DNA of 64,000 nt from VAZQ01 sp045811525. GTDB lineage: Bacteria > Pseudomonadota > Alphaproteobacteria > Rhizobiales > Xanthobacteraceae. Every line of letters begins with the position of its first letter. The first letter of the stretch is position 1. The position numbers were made by a program, and so were the translations under genes. The stretch is from the NCBI GenBank assembly GCA_045811525.1, contig JBJMTV010000051.1:1-64000 (forward strand), read 5' to 3'. This document shows positions 1 to 8,822 of this stretch, in pieces. The notes under the pieces were generated by a model, which did no database searches, was not told where the DNA came from, and saw nothing but the letters and a program-made list of their open reading frames with translations.

Positions 1-426
1 AACCACTCCGGTGTCGATGTCCTGCGGCTGCAAGCCCGCCGCGGCGTAGGCGCCATCGATGATCGCGCCGAGCGCGGCGTCGTCGATGCGCTCCTCGCTC
101 GCATAAGGTGTGAGCGCGACGGGCGATTGGAACAGGGTCTCGCGCGAGACCACGTAATAACGACTGGTGAGATCCTCACCATAGCGCCGCAGATTTATGC
201 GCGAGAAGATGACCTGCGTGCCGGATGAGCCGATGTCGATCCCGACCGTCACCAGCGTGACGTGATCCTGGATCCAGATCGGGTTATCCTCGAGGCGTTC
301 GTTGGGATCGATGTCGAAGTGATCGTGGTCGTGATCGGCGTCACCCTCGTGCTCATGCACGAAATCGCGCCCGAGCAGATGGTCAGTCAGTGTGTGGCTC
401 TGCTTTTCGTCGCCTGCCGCGGCCAT
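1..426 (-). CDS. EutA-like ammonia-lyase reactivating factor, 5' part only
   Basis: The gene runs off the left edge; 142 codons are present, from an ATG at 426 (minus strand). The visible part starts with a His/Asp-rich stretch (about residues 25-40) followed by the phosphate-1 loop of an ASKHA fold, VGIDIGSSGTQVIFSR, and the phrase SRETLFQSPVALTPYA, close in pattern to the start of EutA. EutA uses ATP to eject damaged cobalamin from ethanolamine ammonia-lyase. No eutB/eutC is visible in the window, so the partner enzyme is unknown here; the lyase may lie beyond the left edge. It is divergent from the ThDP enzyme at 606. Family assignment is fairly secure; function in this context is inferred. 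Confidence 0.75.
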   Translation of the reverse strand, partial: MAAAGDEKQSHTLTDHLLGRDFVHEHEGDADHDHDHFDIDPNERLEDNPIWIQDHVTLVTVGIDIGSSGTQVIFSRINLRRYGEDLTSRYYVVSRETLFQSPVALTPYASEERIDDAALGAIIDGAYAAAGLQPQDIDTGVV

Positions 427-605
427 GAAAGGGTGTTCCTTGGGGCGGCCGGGTTATGGCATGGCCGCTTCGGCAACGTCAAAACGCCTGTCCCCTTAAG
501 CAGATCGGCTCTGCCGGTGGGCCCATTGGGCCGGCAAACCCGCGGCGTTCTCGCGTTCGCTTCATTGACAGGAACCCGACCGGCCGCCACTTTGCGTCTT
601 CATCA

Positions 606-2357
606 ATGAATATCAATGAATGGATGCGATCCGTGACCGACAGCAAAGCTCCAAATGGCAAAGCTTCCAATGCAATGGCGGCGGAAGCCTACATCGCGCG
701 GCTCGGCGAGCGCGGCATCGACTATGTATTCGCCAATGCCGGGACCGACTTTGCGCCCATCGTGGAGGCGCTCTCGCAGAGCAAGAACGGGAAGGCACCT
801 CGCTTCATTACGGTGCCGCACGAGAACGTCGCCATGGCGATGGCGCATGGCTATTACCGGATCGCCGGCAAGCCGGCAGCGGTCATGGTGCACGTCACGG
901 TTGGCACCGCCAATTCCCTCAACGGCATCATCAACGCGGCGCGCGACAATATTCCGGTGCTGCTCGCGGCCGGACGCACCCCCATCACGGAGAGCGGAAG
1001 CATCGCCTCGCGCAACCGTCCGATCCATTGGGGGCAGGAGTCTTTCGATCAGGGGGGCATGCTGCGCGAATACGTGAAATGGGATTACGAGCTGCGCGGC
1101 GGGCAGCCGGTTGAGGCGGTGGTTGACCGTGCTCTCGACATCGCCATGAGCGAGCCGCGCGGTCCGGTCTACCTCACGCTGCCACGCGAGGTGCTTTCGG
1201 CGCCCGCCGGCAAGCCTCGGCGAAGCAACGTGAGACCGCTCGGGTTTGCAGCGCCGGAGCCGGCTCATGGCGCCATCGACGAGGTCGCGGCACTGATTGC
1301 CAGCGCCGAGTTTCCCCTGATCGTGACCTCCAGCGTTGGGCGCGTGCCGGCAGCCGTGAGCGCGCTCGCAGCGCTCGCCCAGGATTTCGCGCTGCCCGTG
1401 GTGCAGGCCGAGCCGCGCGATCTCAACCTGCCGACCGACCATCCCATGCATCTCGGCTACGACGTCGGCGCGCTGCTGGCCAAGGCCGACGTGGTCGTGG
1501 TGATCGACAGCGTGGTGCCTTGGATGCCGCGCAATCATCAGCCGCGGCGTGACGCCAAGGTCGTGCACATCTCGGCCGACCCGCTGGAGAAGCGCTATCC
1601 GTTCCGCGAGCTCGAGGCCGATCTGCTGGTGGCAGGCTCCTCGCTCGCAGCCATGACCATGCTGCGCGCGAGGCTGGCGGACGCAATGAAAGGCAAGCAG
1701 GACACGGTCGAACGCCGACGCAAGAGTCTTGCTGCCATTCGCGAGGAGATGGTGGCCAAACGAATGAAGTTGATCGACACCGTGAAGGATCAAACCCCGA
1801 TCCATCCGGCTTGGCTCGCCGCCTGCATCAATCAGGTGAAGTCCGAGGACGCGATCGTCATCAGCGAGCTCGGCGCCCCAATGCCGATCCTCGAGCTGAA
1901 AAGACCTGCGTCCTATATGGGAGCGCTTCTCTCCGGTGGGCTGGGGTTCGGCATGGGCGCGGGCTTGGGGGCAAAGCTTGCAGCGCCCGAGCGCGAGGTC
2001 ATCGTGACGGTGGGGGACGGGTCCTACATGTTCGGCAACCCAGTGCCGTACCATTATGTCGGACGGGCAGAGAGTTTGCCGACCCTGACCGTCGTTGCCA
2101 ACAACCAGTCCTGGCTGGCGGTGCGGCAGTCGACCCTCGATGTGTTTCCCGACGGCGCTGCGGCCAAAGCAAATGTGATGGCACTGACCGAGCTCAAACC
2201 TGCGCCGGATTACGAGAAGGTGGTCGAGACCTGCGGTGGACGTGGCGAGAAAGTCGAAGGGCCGCGCGACCTGGTGCCGGCGCTGCGGCGCGGCCTAGAT
2301 GCGGTCCGCTCTGGCACGCCGGTGACACTCAACGTGCTGACACAAGCGCGACGCTAG
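606..2357 (+). CDS. Thiamine-diphosphate-dependent enzyme (acetolactate synthase/decarboxylase-like)
   Basis: Product of 583 aa with the three-domain layout of the acetolactate synthase/benzoylformate decarboxylase family. The PYR domain holds the cofactor-activating Glu73 in PHENVAMAMAHG, and the C-terminal PP domain has the ThDP motif GDG (470-472) followed 27 residues later by NN (499-500). Family members decarboxylate 2-oxo acids or condense them; the substrate cannot be told. The ATG at 606 was chosen because the family similarity begins just after it. ATGs at 624 and 675 are also possible, and none has a convincing Shine-Dalgarno sequence. A related but divergent enzyme lies at 7037. 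It is divergent from the EutA-like gene and convergent with the binding-protein gene at 2494. Confidence 0.85.
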   Translation: MNINEWMRSVTDSKAPNGKASNAMAAEAYIARLGERGIDYVFANAGTDFAPIVEALSQSKNGKAPRFITVPHENVAMAMAHGYYRIAGKPAAVMVHVTVGTANSLNGIINAARDNIPVLLAAGRTPITESGSIASRNRPIHWGQESFDQGGMLREYVKWDYELRGGQPVEAVVDRALDIAMSEPRGPVYLTLPREVLSAPAGKPRRSNVRPLGFAAPEPAHGAIDEVAALIASAEFPLIVTSSVGRVPAAVSALAALAQDFALPVVQAEPRDLNLPTDHPMHLGYDVGALLAKADVVVVIDSVVPWMPRNHQPRRDAKVVHISADPLEKRYPFRELEADLLVAGSSLAAMTMLRARLADAMKGKQDTVERRRKSLAAIREEMVAKRMKLIDTVKDQTPIHPAWLAACINQVKSEDAIVISELGAPMPILELKRPASYMGALLSGGLGFGMGAGLGAKLAAPEREVIVTVGDGSYMFGNPVPYHYVGRAESLPTLTVVANNQSWLAVRQSTLDVFPDGAAAKANVMALTELKPAPDYEKVVETCGGRGEKVEGPRDLVPALRRGLDAVRSGTPVTLNVLTQARR

Positions 2358-2365
2358 ACACTCTG

Positions 2366-2484
2366 ATAGGGCGGGTTAGGCGCGCTCTTGCGCCGTAACC
2401 CGCCGCCTCGCCCCGTGTGATGCACTGGCGGATTACGCTCCGAGACTGGGCACTTGCCCAGTCTCTCCGCTAATCCGCCCTACC
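2366..2484. repeat. Palindromic intergenic repeat, family 1 copy A (REP/BIME-like)
   Basis: The outer ends pair (ATAGGGCGG with CCGCCCTA), and there are inner hairpins, for example GCGGGTTA with TAACCCGC. It lies between two convergent stop codons. The reverse complement of the copy at 6848-6943 aligns with it along most of its length. The left stem carries a paired change: GCGGGTTA/TAACCCGC here against GCGGATTA/TAATCCGC there. Confidence 0.8.
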
Positions 2485-2493
2485 TTTTCGCAC

Positions 2494-3573
2494 CTACTTC
2501 GGCACGTTCTTTATGTAATCGGTGAGGAAGCTGCGAACATCGGGACGCATCTCGAGCGCCGCCTGCGCTATGGTCTGCGTATCGGGCTTCGCTTCCCATT
2601 GCGGCACGAAGCCGAATGTCCGTTCCGCCTCCTCGGCATAGGCCTTGTCGTTATTGACAGCCATGATGCCGGCACGCAGCGCCTGGACTGCTTCGTGCGG
2701 CACGCCAGGGGGCATGACGATGATGCGCTGCACGGTCCCATCCGCGCTGATGATGGCCTTGTAGATGTCCCAGAGCTGACCCGAGGGCGCCGTCCCCTTG
2801 ATTTGCCGATAGAGCTCCTGGAACGGCAGGATCGGCAGGCCCTCGACCGGCTGCGGCACGGAGAATTGCTGACCGTCGTAGCCGGGGTCGTAAAAGATCG
2901 GGATCGCCATGCCCGTCTTGACCATGGTCGGCTCGACCACGCCGCGGTAGCTCGGCGGCGATTCCGCGAAGAAATTGATCTCGCCCCGCTGAAACGCGAG
3001 CCGCGCTGAGGGGCTCGAGCGATACCCAGTCACGTACTTGAATTGAACCCCGAGCATGTCCAAGGCCAGGCGTGAGCGCAGATCCTTGGGCGTGTCGACA
3101 CTCAGTCCGCCGACGATCAGTCCCTTCGCCATCGCAATGTCAGCTGGCTCTTTCACCCCCGGCATGAGGTCGGTACGTGCGAAATGAACCGTTGTGCCGG
3201 GCTGGAGCGCGATGAATTCGTAGCTCTTGAAATCGACGCGAAAGCGGTCGGGGTCGAGCGTATAGATGAACGACGTGCCGGTAAAATACCCGGCCACGCT
3301 GCCGTCGCGCGGTGCGACCTCGCCGAGGTACTTGGCGCCGACAATGCCGCCGGCGCCTTCCATGTTCTGAATAATGATGTTTGGAGCTCCCTCGAGTTGG
3401 CGCACGAGGTGCTTTGCGAACAGGCGCCCTTCAATGTCGGTTGGCCCACCGGATGCGAAGTTGATCAGGATGGTCAGCCGCTTGCCTTTGTAGAAAGGCT
3501 CGCCGGCCCGTGCTTGCGAGCCGGCAATCAGCAGAGCGGTGCAAAGACAGACCGCGTCGCGCAGCAGGCGCAT
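2494..3573 (-). CDS. TctC/Bug-like periplasmic substrate-binding protein
   Basis: Product of 359 aa with a Sec signal peptide (about residues 1-23, cleavage after ARA). The mature N-terminus FYKGKRLTILINFASGGP and the motif NMEGAGGIVGAKYL match tripartite tricarboxylate transporter binding proteins of the Bug/TctC family, which bind carboxylates in the periplasm. The start at 3573 is supported by GGGAGG six to eight bases upstream. No TctA or TctB membrane gene lies nearby, so it must use a partner encoded elsewhere or act as a sensor. It belongs to the same divergent branch as the protein at 5802, which lies beyond the two cupins in the opposite orientation. Confidence 0.85.
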   Translation of the reverse strand: MRLLRDAVCLCTALLIAGSQARAGEPFYKGKRLTILINFASGGPTDIEGRLFAKHLVRQLEGAPNIIIQNMEGAGGIVGAKYLGEVAPRDGSVAGYFTGTSFIYTLDPDRFRVDFKSYEFIALQPGTTVHFARTDLMPGVKEPADIAMAKGLIVGGLSVDTPKDLRSRLALDMLGVQFKYVTGYRSSPSARLAFQRGEINFFAESPPSYRGVVEPTMVKTGMAIPIFYDPGYDGQQFSVPQPVEGLPILPFQELYRQIKGTAPSGQLWDIYKAIISADGTVQRIIVMPPGVPHEAVQALRAGIMAVNNDKAYAEEAERTFGFVPQWEAKPDTQTIAQAALEMRPDVRSFLTDYIKNVPK

Positions 3574-3924
3574 GGATCCTCCCTGCGCACGATTGTTGTT
3601 CTCCGAACACTATCCCTGGCACCGGCAGGCGGGAAGCTCATCGCTTCGCGATAGGCGGCCGATCACATTTACGGCGAGGGGACGTCCATCGCGTGTTCCA
3701 GTCGCGTGGTTGGGGCCCGATTATCGCCAAAAAGGCCAGTTAACCCTTGTTCGGCAGGGCGCGCCGCGTAGGGGACGGCCGAGAGCTGCGCCTTCGCGTT
3801 CTGACCGACGGCACGCAAGCGAGCACGCGACTGCCATTGCGACGCTCTGGCTTTAAAGGTGCCGCGTTCACAGGTGCCGCGTTTTCATGCTGACGGGATC
3901 AATCAGGGGAATACGGGGGAACAC
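3574..3924. other. Intergenic region with no recognisable gene
   Basis: 351 bases between the divergent genes at 3573 (minus) and 3925 (plus). It must hold the promoters of both, but I could not pick a convincing -35/-10 pair. There is a short direct repeat GGTGCCGCGTT (about 3857-3867 and 3872-3882). Confidence 0.5.
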
Positions 3925-4149
3925 GTGCACATCAGACGAATCTATCAGGTGCAATATCTGCCTGGCGGGCAATGGCAGCGTGAGTACAACTGGCGCAAGG
4001 TCGAGGCCGCGAGCGAGAAAGATGCAGCGGAGAAGGTCTGCGGCCTGCGTCTGACGCAAGCCGGAACGCTCGCGCAGCTGCGTGCGCGCGTGCTTACTCT
4101 CGACGATCGCAGGCAGCGCACCGCAACGGCCTTTTATACTGCCGAATAG
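3925..4149 (+). CDS. Small unknown protein, 74 aa
   Basis: I do not recognise a family. The GTG start at 3925 is chosen because GGGGGAA lies about five bases upstream; an upstream in-frame start at 3859 is less likely. The product is basic and hydrophilic (HIRRIYQVQYLPGG at the N-terminus, then a central helix rich in Glu/Lys/Ala, EAASEKDAAEKVCG) with no signal peptide or membrane segment. An overlapping minus-strand frame also exists, so the call is tentative. It precedes the cupin gene by 185 bases and could be in the same transcript. Confidence 0.45.
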   Translation: MHIRRIYQVQYLPGGQWQREYNWRKVEAASEKDAAEKVCGLRLTQAGTLAQLRARVLTLDDRRQRTATAFYTAE

Positions 4150-4334
4150 CTGTTCTTCTCGCACGAGCCCGTCCTGATCGCCTGCGAGCGCCCTCGGGAG
4201 CGCCGCGGGTGCGGCCCGCATTGCGGAGCTTGCGGCGATCCCGTAATGACAGACACTAACAACCTATCGTGATCAGTGTAGGCCGCCGCGCGCAGAAGGC
4301 GCGAGGACAGCTCGTCGGCAAGAGGGGCGCGCAC

Positions 4335-4934
4335 ATGACCGGCATGTATGAGCAGGCACCACCAGGGATCGGGCATAATCAGCCCGACGAGTACGCGGAG
4401 GAGAAGAAGCACGAGAAGTGGGAGCGCTGGGCAAAGAAGCGCACATTCGTGCGGGCACTCGAAGGCACCTACAGTCACCTCTATAAGGCCCTGCTCGAGG
4501 AGAAGCGCGTCTATCCCTCGCACGAGGTGCCCTGGAAGGGGGGCCCTGGTCAGTTCGGGAAAAGTGTGGTGAGCCCGCAGGCCACCAACGTGATCCAATC
4601 CATGGAGTCGCATATCGAGGCTTATGCGCCGAGCGCCTTCGGGCAAAAGCACGGCCATCTCAACAGCGCGGTGTTCTATGTGCTGAAGGGACACGGCCAT
4701 GACGTGCATGACGGCCGCCACATCAAGTGGGAGTCAGGCGATGTCATGATCGTCGAGAATGGCTGCGTGCATCAGCATTTCAATGACGATCCGCACGAGG
4801 AGGTCATTCTGCTGGTGTTCAAGGCCAAGCCCATGTTCCTGTTCATGCACCTCCTGTTCCAGAAGATCGTGGAATGGCCGCCGGACAAGCTGCCGCCGGG
4901 CCAGGACAACTATCGACCTCCTGCCGATCTCTAG
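4335..4934 (+). CDS. Cupin-domain protein with altered metal motif
   Basis: Product of 199 aa. The start at 4335 is preceded by AGAGGGG seven bases upstream; an ATG at 4269 is less well supported. One cupin barrel occupies about residues 85-165. Motif 1 reads HGHLNSAVFYVLKG: both His are present, but the usual metal-binding Glu is replaced. Motif 2 reads GDVMIVENGCVHQHF. The N-terminal 60 residues are charged and helical (EEKKHEKWERWAKK), and the C-terminal tail is hydrophobic (FLFMHLLFQKIV). It lies 121 bases before a second cupin and is probably co-transcribed with it. It may act as one half of a two-cupin dioxygenase-like pair, but this is inference. Confidence 0.75.
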   Translation: MTGMYEQAPPGIGHNQPDEYAEEKKHEKWERWAKKRTFVRALEGTYSHLYKALLEEKRVYPSHEVPWKGGPGQFGKSVVSPQATNVIQSMESHIEAYAPSAFGQKHGHLNSAVFYVLKGHGHDVHDGRHIKWESGDVMIVENGCVHQHFNDDPHEEVILLVFKAKPMFLFMHLLFQKIVEWPPDKLPPGQDNYRPPADL

Positions 4935-5055
4935 GTGGGCGGACCAGGATGAAGATTTTGCGAGCGCTCCGTCGATTGCGAGGCTCGTCCGCGAGAATGC
5001 CGCCGAGTGATGCGAGCGGCGCAAGCGGAGCACGACTTTAGGCGGGAGCAACAGC

Positions 5056-5601
5056 ATGGCAACGATGTTCACGGAGAAAGAAGCCGCTCTGTCCGGCGAG
5101 ACGAGCTGTACGTTTCAAGCCGAAGCGATCGCGGCATCCCAGGAGTTCCGCCAGAGCTACGAATCCAAGCTCAATGTGGTGAAGGCGAAAGACATGCCGT
5201 GGGAGCGCTCGCCCGACGGCTTGATCAAGCACCTTGTTAATCACCGCATGAACACGCGGGAATGCTGCGTCGAAGCCTATATGCAGTTCCTCACGCCGGG
5301 CGAGCGCTCCGGCAAGCATCGGCACATGTGGGAGGAGCTCATGTTCGTGGTCGAGGGCGAGGGCTACGACTTGCACTGGGACATGAAGTTCGACTGCCTC
5401 GATGCGTTCAAATGGGAATGGGCGGACGTGCCGAAGAAATTCGAGTGGAAGCGTGGTGACTACGTGTACATTCCGCCGTTTACGACGCACCAGCACTTTG
5501 CGAGCACCGGCGACGCGCGCTTGATCGTGATGAGCAACCGCATCGTCAAGGAGATGGGTTTCGACTGGTTCGACCAGTTGGAGAACGCGCCGGGGTTCTA
5601 G
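5056..5601 (+). CDS. Cupin-domain protein with complete metal motif
   Basis: Product of 181 aa from an ATG preceded by GGGAG. Cupin motif 1 is KHRHMWEELMFVVEGEG, with both His and the Glu; motif 2 is GDYVYIPPFTTHQHF. It therefore looks able to bind a divalent metal, unlike the neighbouring cupin at 4335. The barrel is followed by a short C-terminal segment ending FDWFDQLENAPGF. Cupins of this size include gentisate-dioxygenase-like and isomerase-like enzymes; which activity applies is not visible. The setting between two binding-protein genes and two ThDP enzymes suggests a role in breakdown of a small carboxylate or aromatic compound. Confidence 0.8.
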   Translation: MATMFTEKEAALSGETSCTFQAEAIAASQEFRQSYESKLNVVKAKDMPWERSPDGLIKHLVNHRMNTRECCVEAYMQFLTPGERSGKHRHMWEELMFVVEGEGYDLHWDMKFDCLDAFKWEWADVPKKFEWKRGDYVYIPPFTTHQHFASTGDARLIVMSNRIVKEMGFDWFDQLENAPGF

Positions 5602-5801
5602 CGGCTGCTCTCATTTCTCACTGTTATCTCCGTCAACGGGCCGCCACACAGGCGCGCTCATACCCGTCTTCGACGCAACCTCTGCTCGGGCATGGCGGGC
5701 GAAATGCCGCACAACAAGGCGCCGGTCAGCGCGTTACCGGCGAGCCAAGGTTTTTGCCTCTCCTGCAGCTGCACGCTAATTTACCTCGACGGAGGAGAGC
5801 C

Positions 5802-6827
5802 ATGCGTCTCAGGATTATGGCCGGCGCCATCGGCCTGGCGTTGATCGCGCTCGCACCGGCGCGCTCGCAAGCACAATCGCCGGCGGACTTCTTCAAGGGG
5901 CGCAACGTCGAGCTCTATATCGGCTACAGCGTGGGCGGCGCCTATGACCTTTATGCGCGGGTGCTGGCCCGACACATCGGCAAGCACATCCCCGGCGGTC
6001 CAACGATCATTCCACGCAACATGGAGGGCGCGGGAAGCCTGCGCCTTGCGAACTGGCTCTATAATGTCGCCGCCAAGGACGGCACCGTCATGGCCACGAT
6101 CGGCCGCGGCACCCCTTTCGATCCGCTGCTCGGCTCCAAGGCAGCGCAGTTCGACGCCAGCAAGTTCACCTGGATCGGCAGCGCGAACAACGAGGTCAGT
6201 ATCTGCGTCTCATGGAAAACGAGCAGCCTTACCAAGTTCGACGATCTGTTCACCCATGAGCTCGTCATCGGCGGCACCGGGCCGGCCGCTGATACGGATC
6301 AATTTCCGAAAATTCTCAATGGCGTCCTCGGCACCAAGTTCAAGATCGTAGCCGGGTATCCCGGCGGCAATGACGTGACGATGGCGATGGAGCGTGGCGA
6401 GGTGATGGGACGCTGCGGCTGGTCATGGTCCAGCGTGGTCGCCACTCACAAGCGCTGGGTGAATGATAAGTCGATCAACATCCTGCTGCAGCTGTCGCTC
6501 CACAAGCATCCCGAGCTGCCCGACGTTCCGCTGGCCATGGACTACGCCAAAACCGAGGAAGGGCAGCAAATATTCAAGCTGATCTTCGCGCGCCAGGTGA
6601 TTGGCCGGCCGTTCATCGCGCCGCCCGGGGTCCCGAAAGACCGCGCTGACGCCATGCGCAAGGCTTTCATGGATACCATGCAGGACCCTGAGTTTCTGGC
6701 GGACGCAGGCAAGACGCAGCTCGAGATCAATCCGGTTGCCGGCGAGGCCGTCGAACGGCTTGTGCGCGAAGTGCATCAATTCCCCAAGGCTGTCTCGGCG
6801 AAGGCAGGCCAGTATATCCGGCAGTAG
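5802..6827 (+). CDS. TctC/Bug-like periplasmic substrate-binding protein
   Basis: Product of 341 aa. The ATG at 5802 has an excellent GGAGGAG upstream and is followed by a Sec signal peptide (MRLRIMAGAIGLALIALAPA, cleavage near SQAQ). The mature protein begins SPADFFKGRNVELYIGYSVGG and has RNMEGAGSLRLANWLY, the same divergent Bug/TctC-like layout as the protein at 2494. It likely binds a carboxylate in the periplasm. It follows the cupin at 5056 by 200 bases and may share its transcript. No TctA/TctB genes accompany it. Confidence 0.85.
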   Translation: MRLRIMAGAIGLALIALAPARSQAQSPADFFKGRNVELYIGYSVGGAYDLYARVLARHIGKHIPGGPTIIPRNMEGAGSLRLANWLYNVAAKDGTVMATIGRGTPFDPLLGSKAAQFDASKFTWIGSANNEVSICVSWKTSSLTKFDDLFTHELVIGGTGPAADTDQFPKILNGVLGTKFKIVAGYPGGNDVTMAMERGEVMGRCGWSWSSVVATHKRWVNDKSINILLQLSLHKHPELPDVPLAMDYAKTEEGQQIFKLIFARQVIGRPFIAPPGVPKDRADAMRKAFMDTMQDPEFLADAGKTQLEINPVAGEAVERLVREVHQFPKAVSAKAGQYIRQ

Positions 6828-6847
6828 GGCTCTTCAGCCGGCGCCAG

Positions 6848-6943
6848 CGTAGGGCGGATTAGCGGGGAAGCGTAATCCGCCACTTGTCACACGACCTGGC
6901 GCGGCGGATTACGGCGCAAGAGCGCACCTAATCCGCCCTACGC
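6848..6943. repeat. Palindromic intergenic repeat, family 1 copy B (REP/BIME-like)
   Basis: Begins GTAGGGCGGATTAG and ends CTAATCCGCCCTACG, with inner stems around GCGTAATCCGCC and GGCGGATTACGGCGC. It is homologous to the reverse complement of 2366-2484 and sits just after the stop of the binding-protein gene, where it could act as a transcript 3' end or mRNA stabiliser. Confidence 0.8.
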
Positions 6944-7036
6944 GCTACTCGTCAAATGATCAGTCAGAAGGCGGCTTGAGCTTGCAGCGCATGTGCCGGC
7001 CGCGCACATTAGCGCCTGTTGACGGAGGGAGCGCCG

Positions 7037-8812
7037 ATGCAGGAGCAGACTTCCCGGGATCCGCAGAGCAAAGAAAACTACTCCGGCTGGCAATCCGACG
7101 TCATTGTCGATCTGATCAAGCGCTACGGCTTTCCCTTCATCACGCTCAATCCGGGCGCGAGCTTTCGCGGGCTTCATGATTCCTTGGTGAATTACGGCGG
7201 CAACGAGCCGCCGATGATGCTTTGTCAGCACGAGGAGATCGCGGTCCAGATCGCGCATGGCTATGCCAAGGCCACGGGCAAGCCGATGGCCGTCATCTTG
7301 CACAATCTCGTGGGCCTGCTGCATGCCTGCATGGCGATCTACTATGCCTATATCGACCGCGTGCCGATCTTCATCATGGGCGCCACCGGCCCAATGGATG
7401 AAGCCAAGCGCCGCCCGCACATCGACTGGACTCATTCGGCGCTGGTGCAAGGCAATGCCATCCGCGACTACGTGAAATGGGACTACCAGCCGACCTCGAT
7501 TGAGGGCGTGCCGGAGAGCTTTGCCCGTGCCTATTCGATCATGACCACCGAGCCGCAGGGGCCGGTCTACATGTGCTACGACGCTGCGCTGCAGGAGGAG
7601 CCGCTCGCGGCGGCAGTGGCGCTGCCTTCCTCTGGCGCGGTGGCCACTCCGGCGCCGATGGCGCCCGACCCGCAGGCGATCGCCGCCATCGCCGACAAAC
7701 TCGTCGCCGCCGAGCACCCCATGTTGCTCGCCGAATATGCCGGACGTCGCGCCGGCGGGTTCGAGCACTTGGTGGCGCTCGCGGAGCTCGTTGGAGCCGC
7801 GGTCTGGGATGTGAACAATGCACTCAACTTCCCCAACCGGCATCCGCTTTGCCTGAGCATGGACAAGGAGTCGTTGCGGCACACCGATCTCGTCGTCGGC
7901 CTTGATGTGAAGGATTGGGAGAAGCAACTCAGCGAGCTCAACAACGCCAGGCGCACCCGCGAGCAGCTGACGCCGGCAGGGTGTGATTTCGTTGAGATCG
8001 GTTTCGGTGAGATCAACATCAGCAAGTGGTCATTCGACTACTGCCGCCTGCAGCCGTGCTCGGTCCGCGCGCTTGGCGATACCGCCCTCGGTATCCCGGA
8101 GCTGACCCGTCTCTGCAAGGAGCGGATCGGCAGTGATCCCGGGCTGCAGCGGCGCATCGCCGAGCGCAAGCTGAAAATCGGCAAACGCCACGACGAGGTC
8201 TGGGCCAAATGGCAACAGGAGGCGCACCAGAACTGGGATGCCTCGCCCATCACTTTCGCTCGCCTCGCGCTCGAAGTGTGGGAGGTGATCAAAGACGAGG
8301 ACTGGGTGCTCACCGCCAATACCCTCAAGCAGCAGGTGCGCAAACTATGGGACTTCGATCGACCTTATCGGCATCCCGGGGTCGAGCTGGGGACCTCGAC
8401 ACAGATCGGAATTTCGCTCGGTGTGGCGCTTGCGCATAAGGGCACGGGGAGGATCGTTGTTGATATCCAGCCGGACGGCGACCTCATGTTCGACGCCGGC
8501 GCGCTCTGGGTGGCGGCCAAGTACCAGATCCCGATGCTCGTGGTGATGCACAACAACCGCGCCTACTACAACGATTGGGAGCACCAGATCCGCATGGCCA
8601 GGCTGCGCGGCACCGACGAGGCGAAGGCGCATATCGGCATGGACCTGTTTGGACCTGAGCCCGATTTCGCGGCGCTGGCGCGTTCCATGGGGTGCTGGGG
8701 CGAGGGCCCCATAGACAAGCCGGGCGATGTGCGGCCCGCACTGGAACGCGCAATCGCCGAGGTGAAGAAAGGGCGTCTCGCGCTTGTCGACACCATCACC
8801 CAGCACCGCTGA
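7037..8812 (+). CDS. Thiamine-diphosphate-dependent enzyme (acetolactate synthase/decarboxylase-like)
   Basis: Product of 591 aa. The ATG at 7037 is chosen over a TTG at 7019 because GGAGGGAG lies just upstream. The PYR domain has Glu66-Glu67 in CQHEEIAVQIAHGYAKATGK. The PP domain has the ThDP motif (DGD, Gly481) and NN at 506-507 (VVMHNNRAYYND). It shares the fold, not close sequence, with the enzyme at 606. A possible role is 2-oxo acid decarboxylation or carboligation in the pathway served by the neighbouring binding proteins. Its stop lies 10 bases from that of the convergent ModA-like gene. Confidence 0.87.
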   Translation: MQEQTSRDPQSKENYSGWQSDVIVDLIKRYGFPFITLNPGASFRGLHDSLVNYGGNEPPMMLCQHEEIAVQIAHGYAKATGKPMAVILHNLVGLLHACMAIYYAYIDRVPIFIMGATGPMDEAKRRPHIDWTHSALVQGNAIRDYVKWDYQPTSIEGVPESFARAYSIMTTEPQGPVYMCYDAALQEEPLAAAVALPSSGAVATPAPMAPDPQAIAAIADKLVAAEHPMLLAEYAGRRAGGFEHLVALAELVGAAVWDVNNALNFPNRHPLCLSMDKESLRHTDLVVGLDVKDWEKQLSELNNARRTREQLTPAGCDFVEIGFGEINISKWSFDYCRLQPCSVRALGDTALGIPELTRLCKERIGSDPGLQRRIAERKLKIGKRHDEVWAKWQQEAHQNWDASPITFARLALEVWEVIKDEDWVLTANTLKQQVRKLWDFDRPYRHPGVELGTSTQIGISLGVALAHKGTGRIVVDIQPDGDLMFDAGALWVAAKYQIPMLVVMHNNRAYYNDWEHQIRMARLRGTDEAKAHIGMDLFGPEPDFAALARSMGCWGEGPIDKPGDVRPALERAIAEVKKGRLALVDTITQHR

Positions 8813-8822
8813 TGGGTACGCG

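Noticed and set aside
603..2054. Long minus-strand frame opposite the first ThDP enzyme (about 483 codons)
   Set aside because: Shadow of the ThDP enzyme gene, which has the full cofactor motifs on the plus strand.
3868..4221. Minus-strand gene of 117 codons over the small protein at 3925
   Set aside because: Arg/Ala/Leu-rich shadow composition and no ribosome binding site; the plus-strand frame with a GTG start and GGGGGAA is the better choice.
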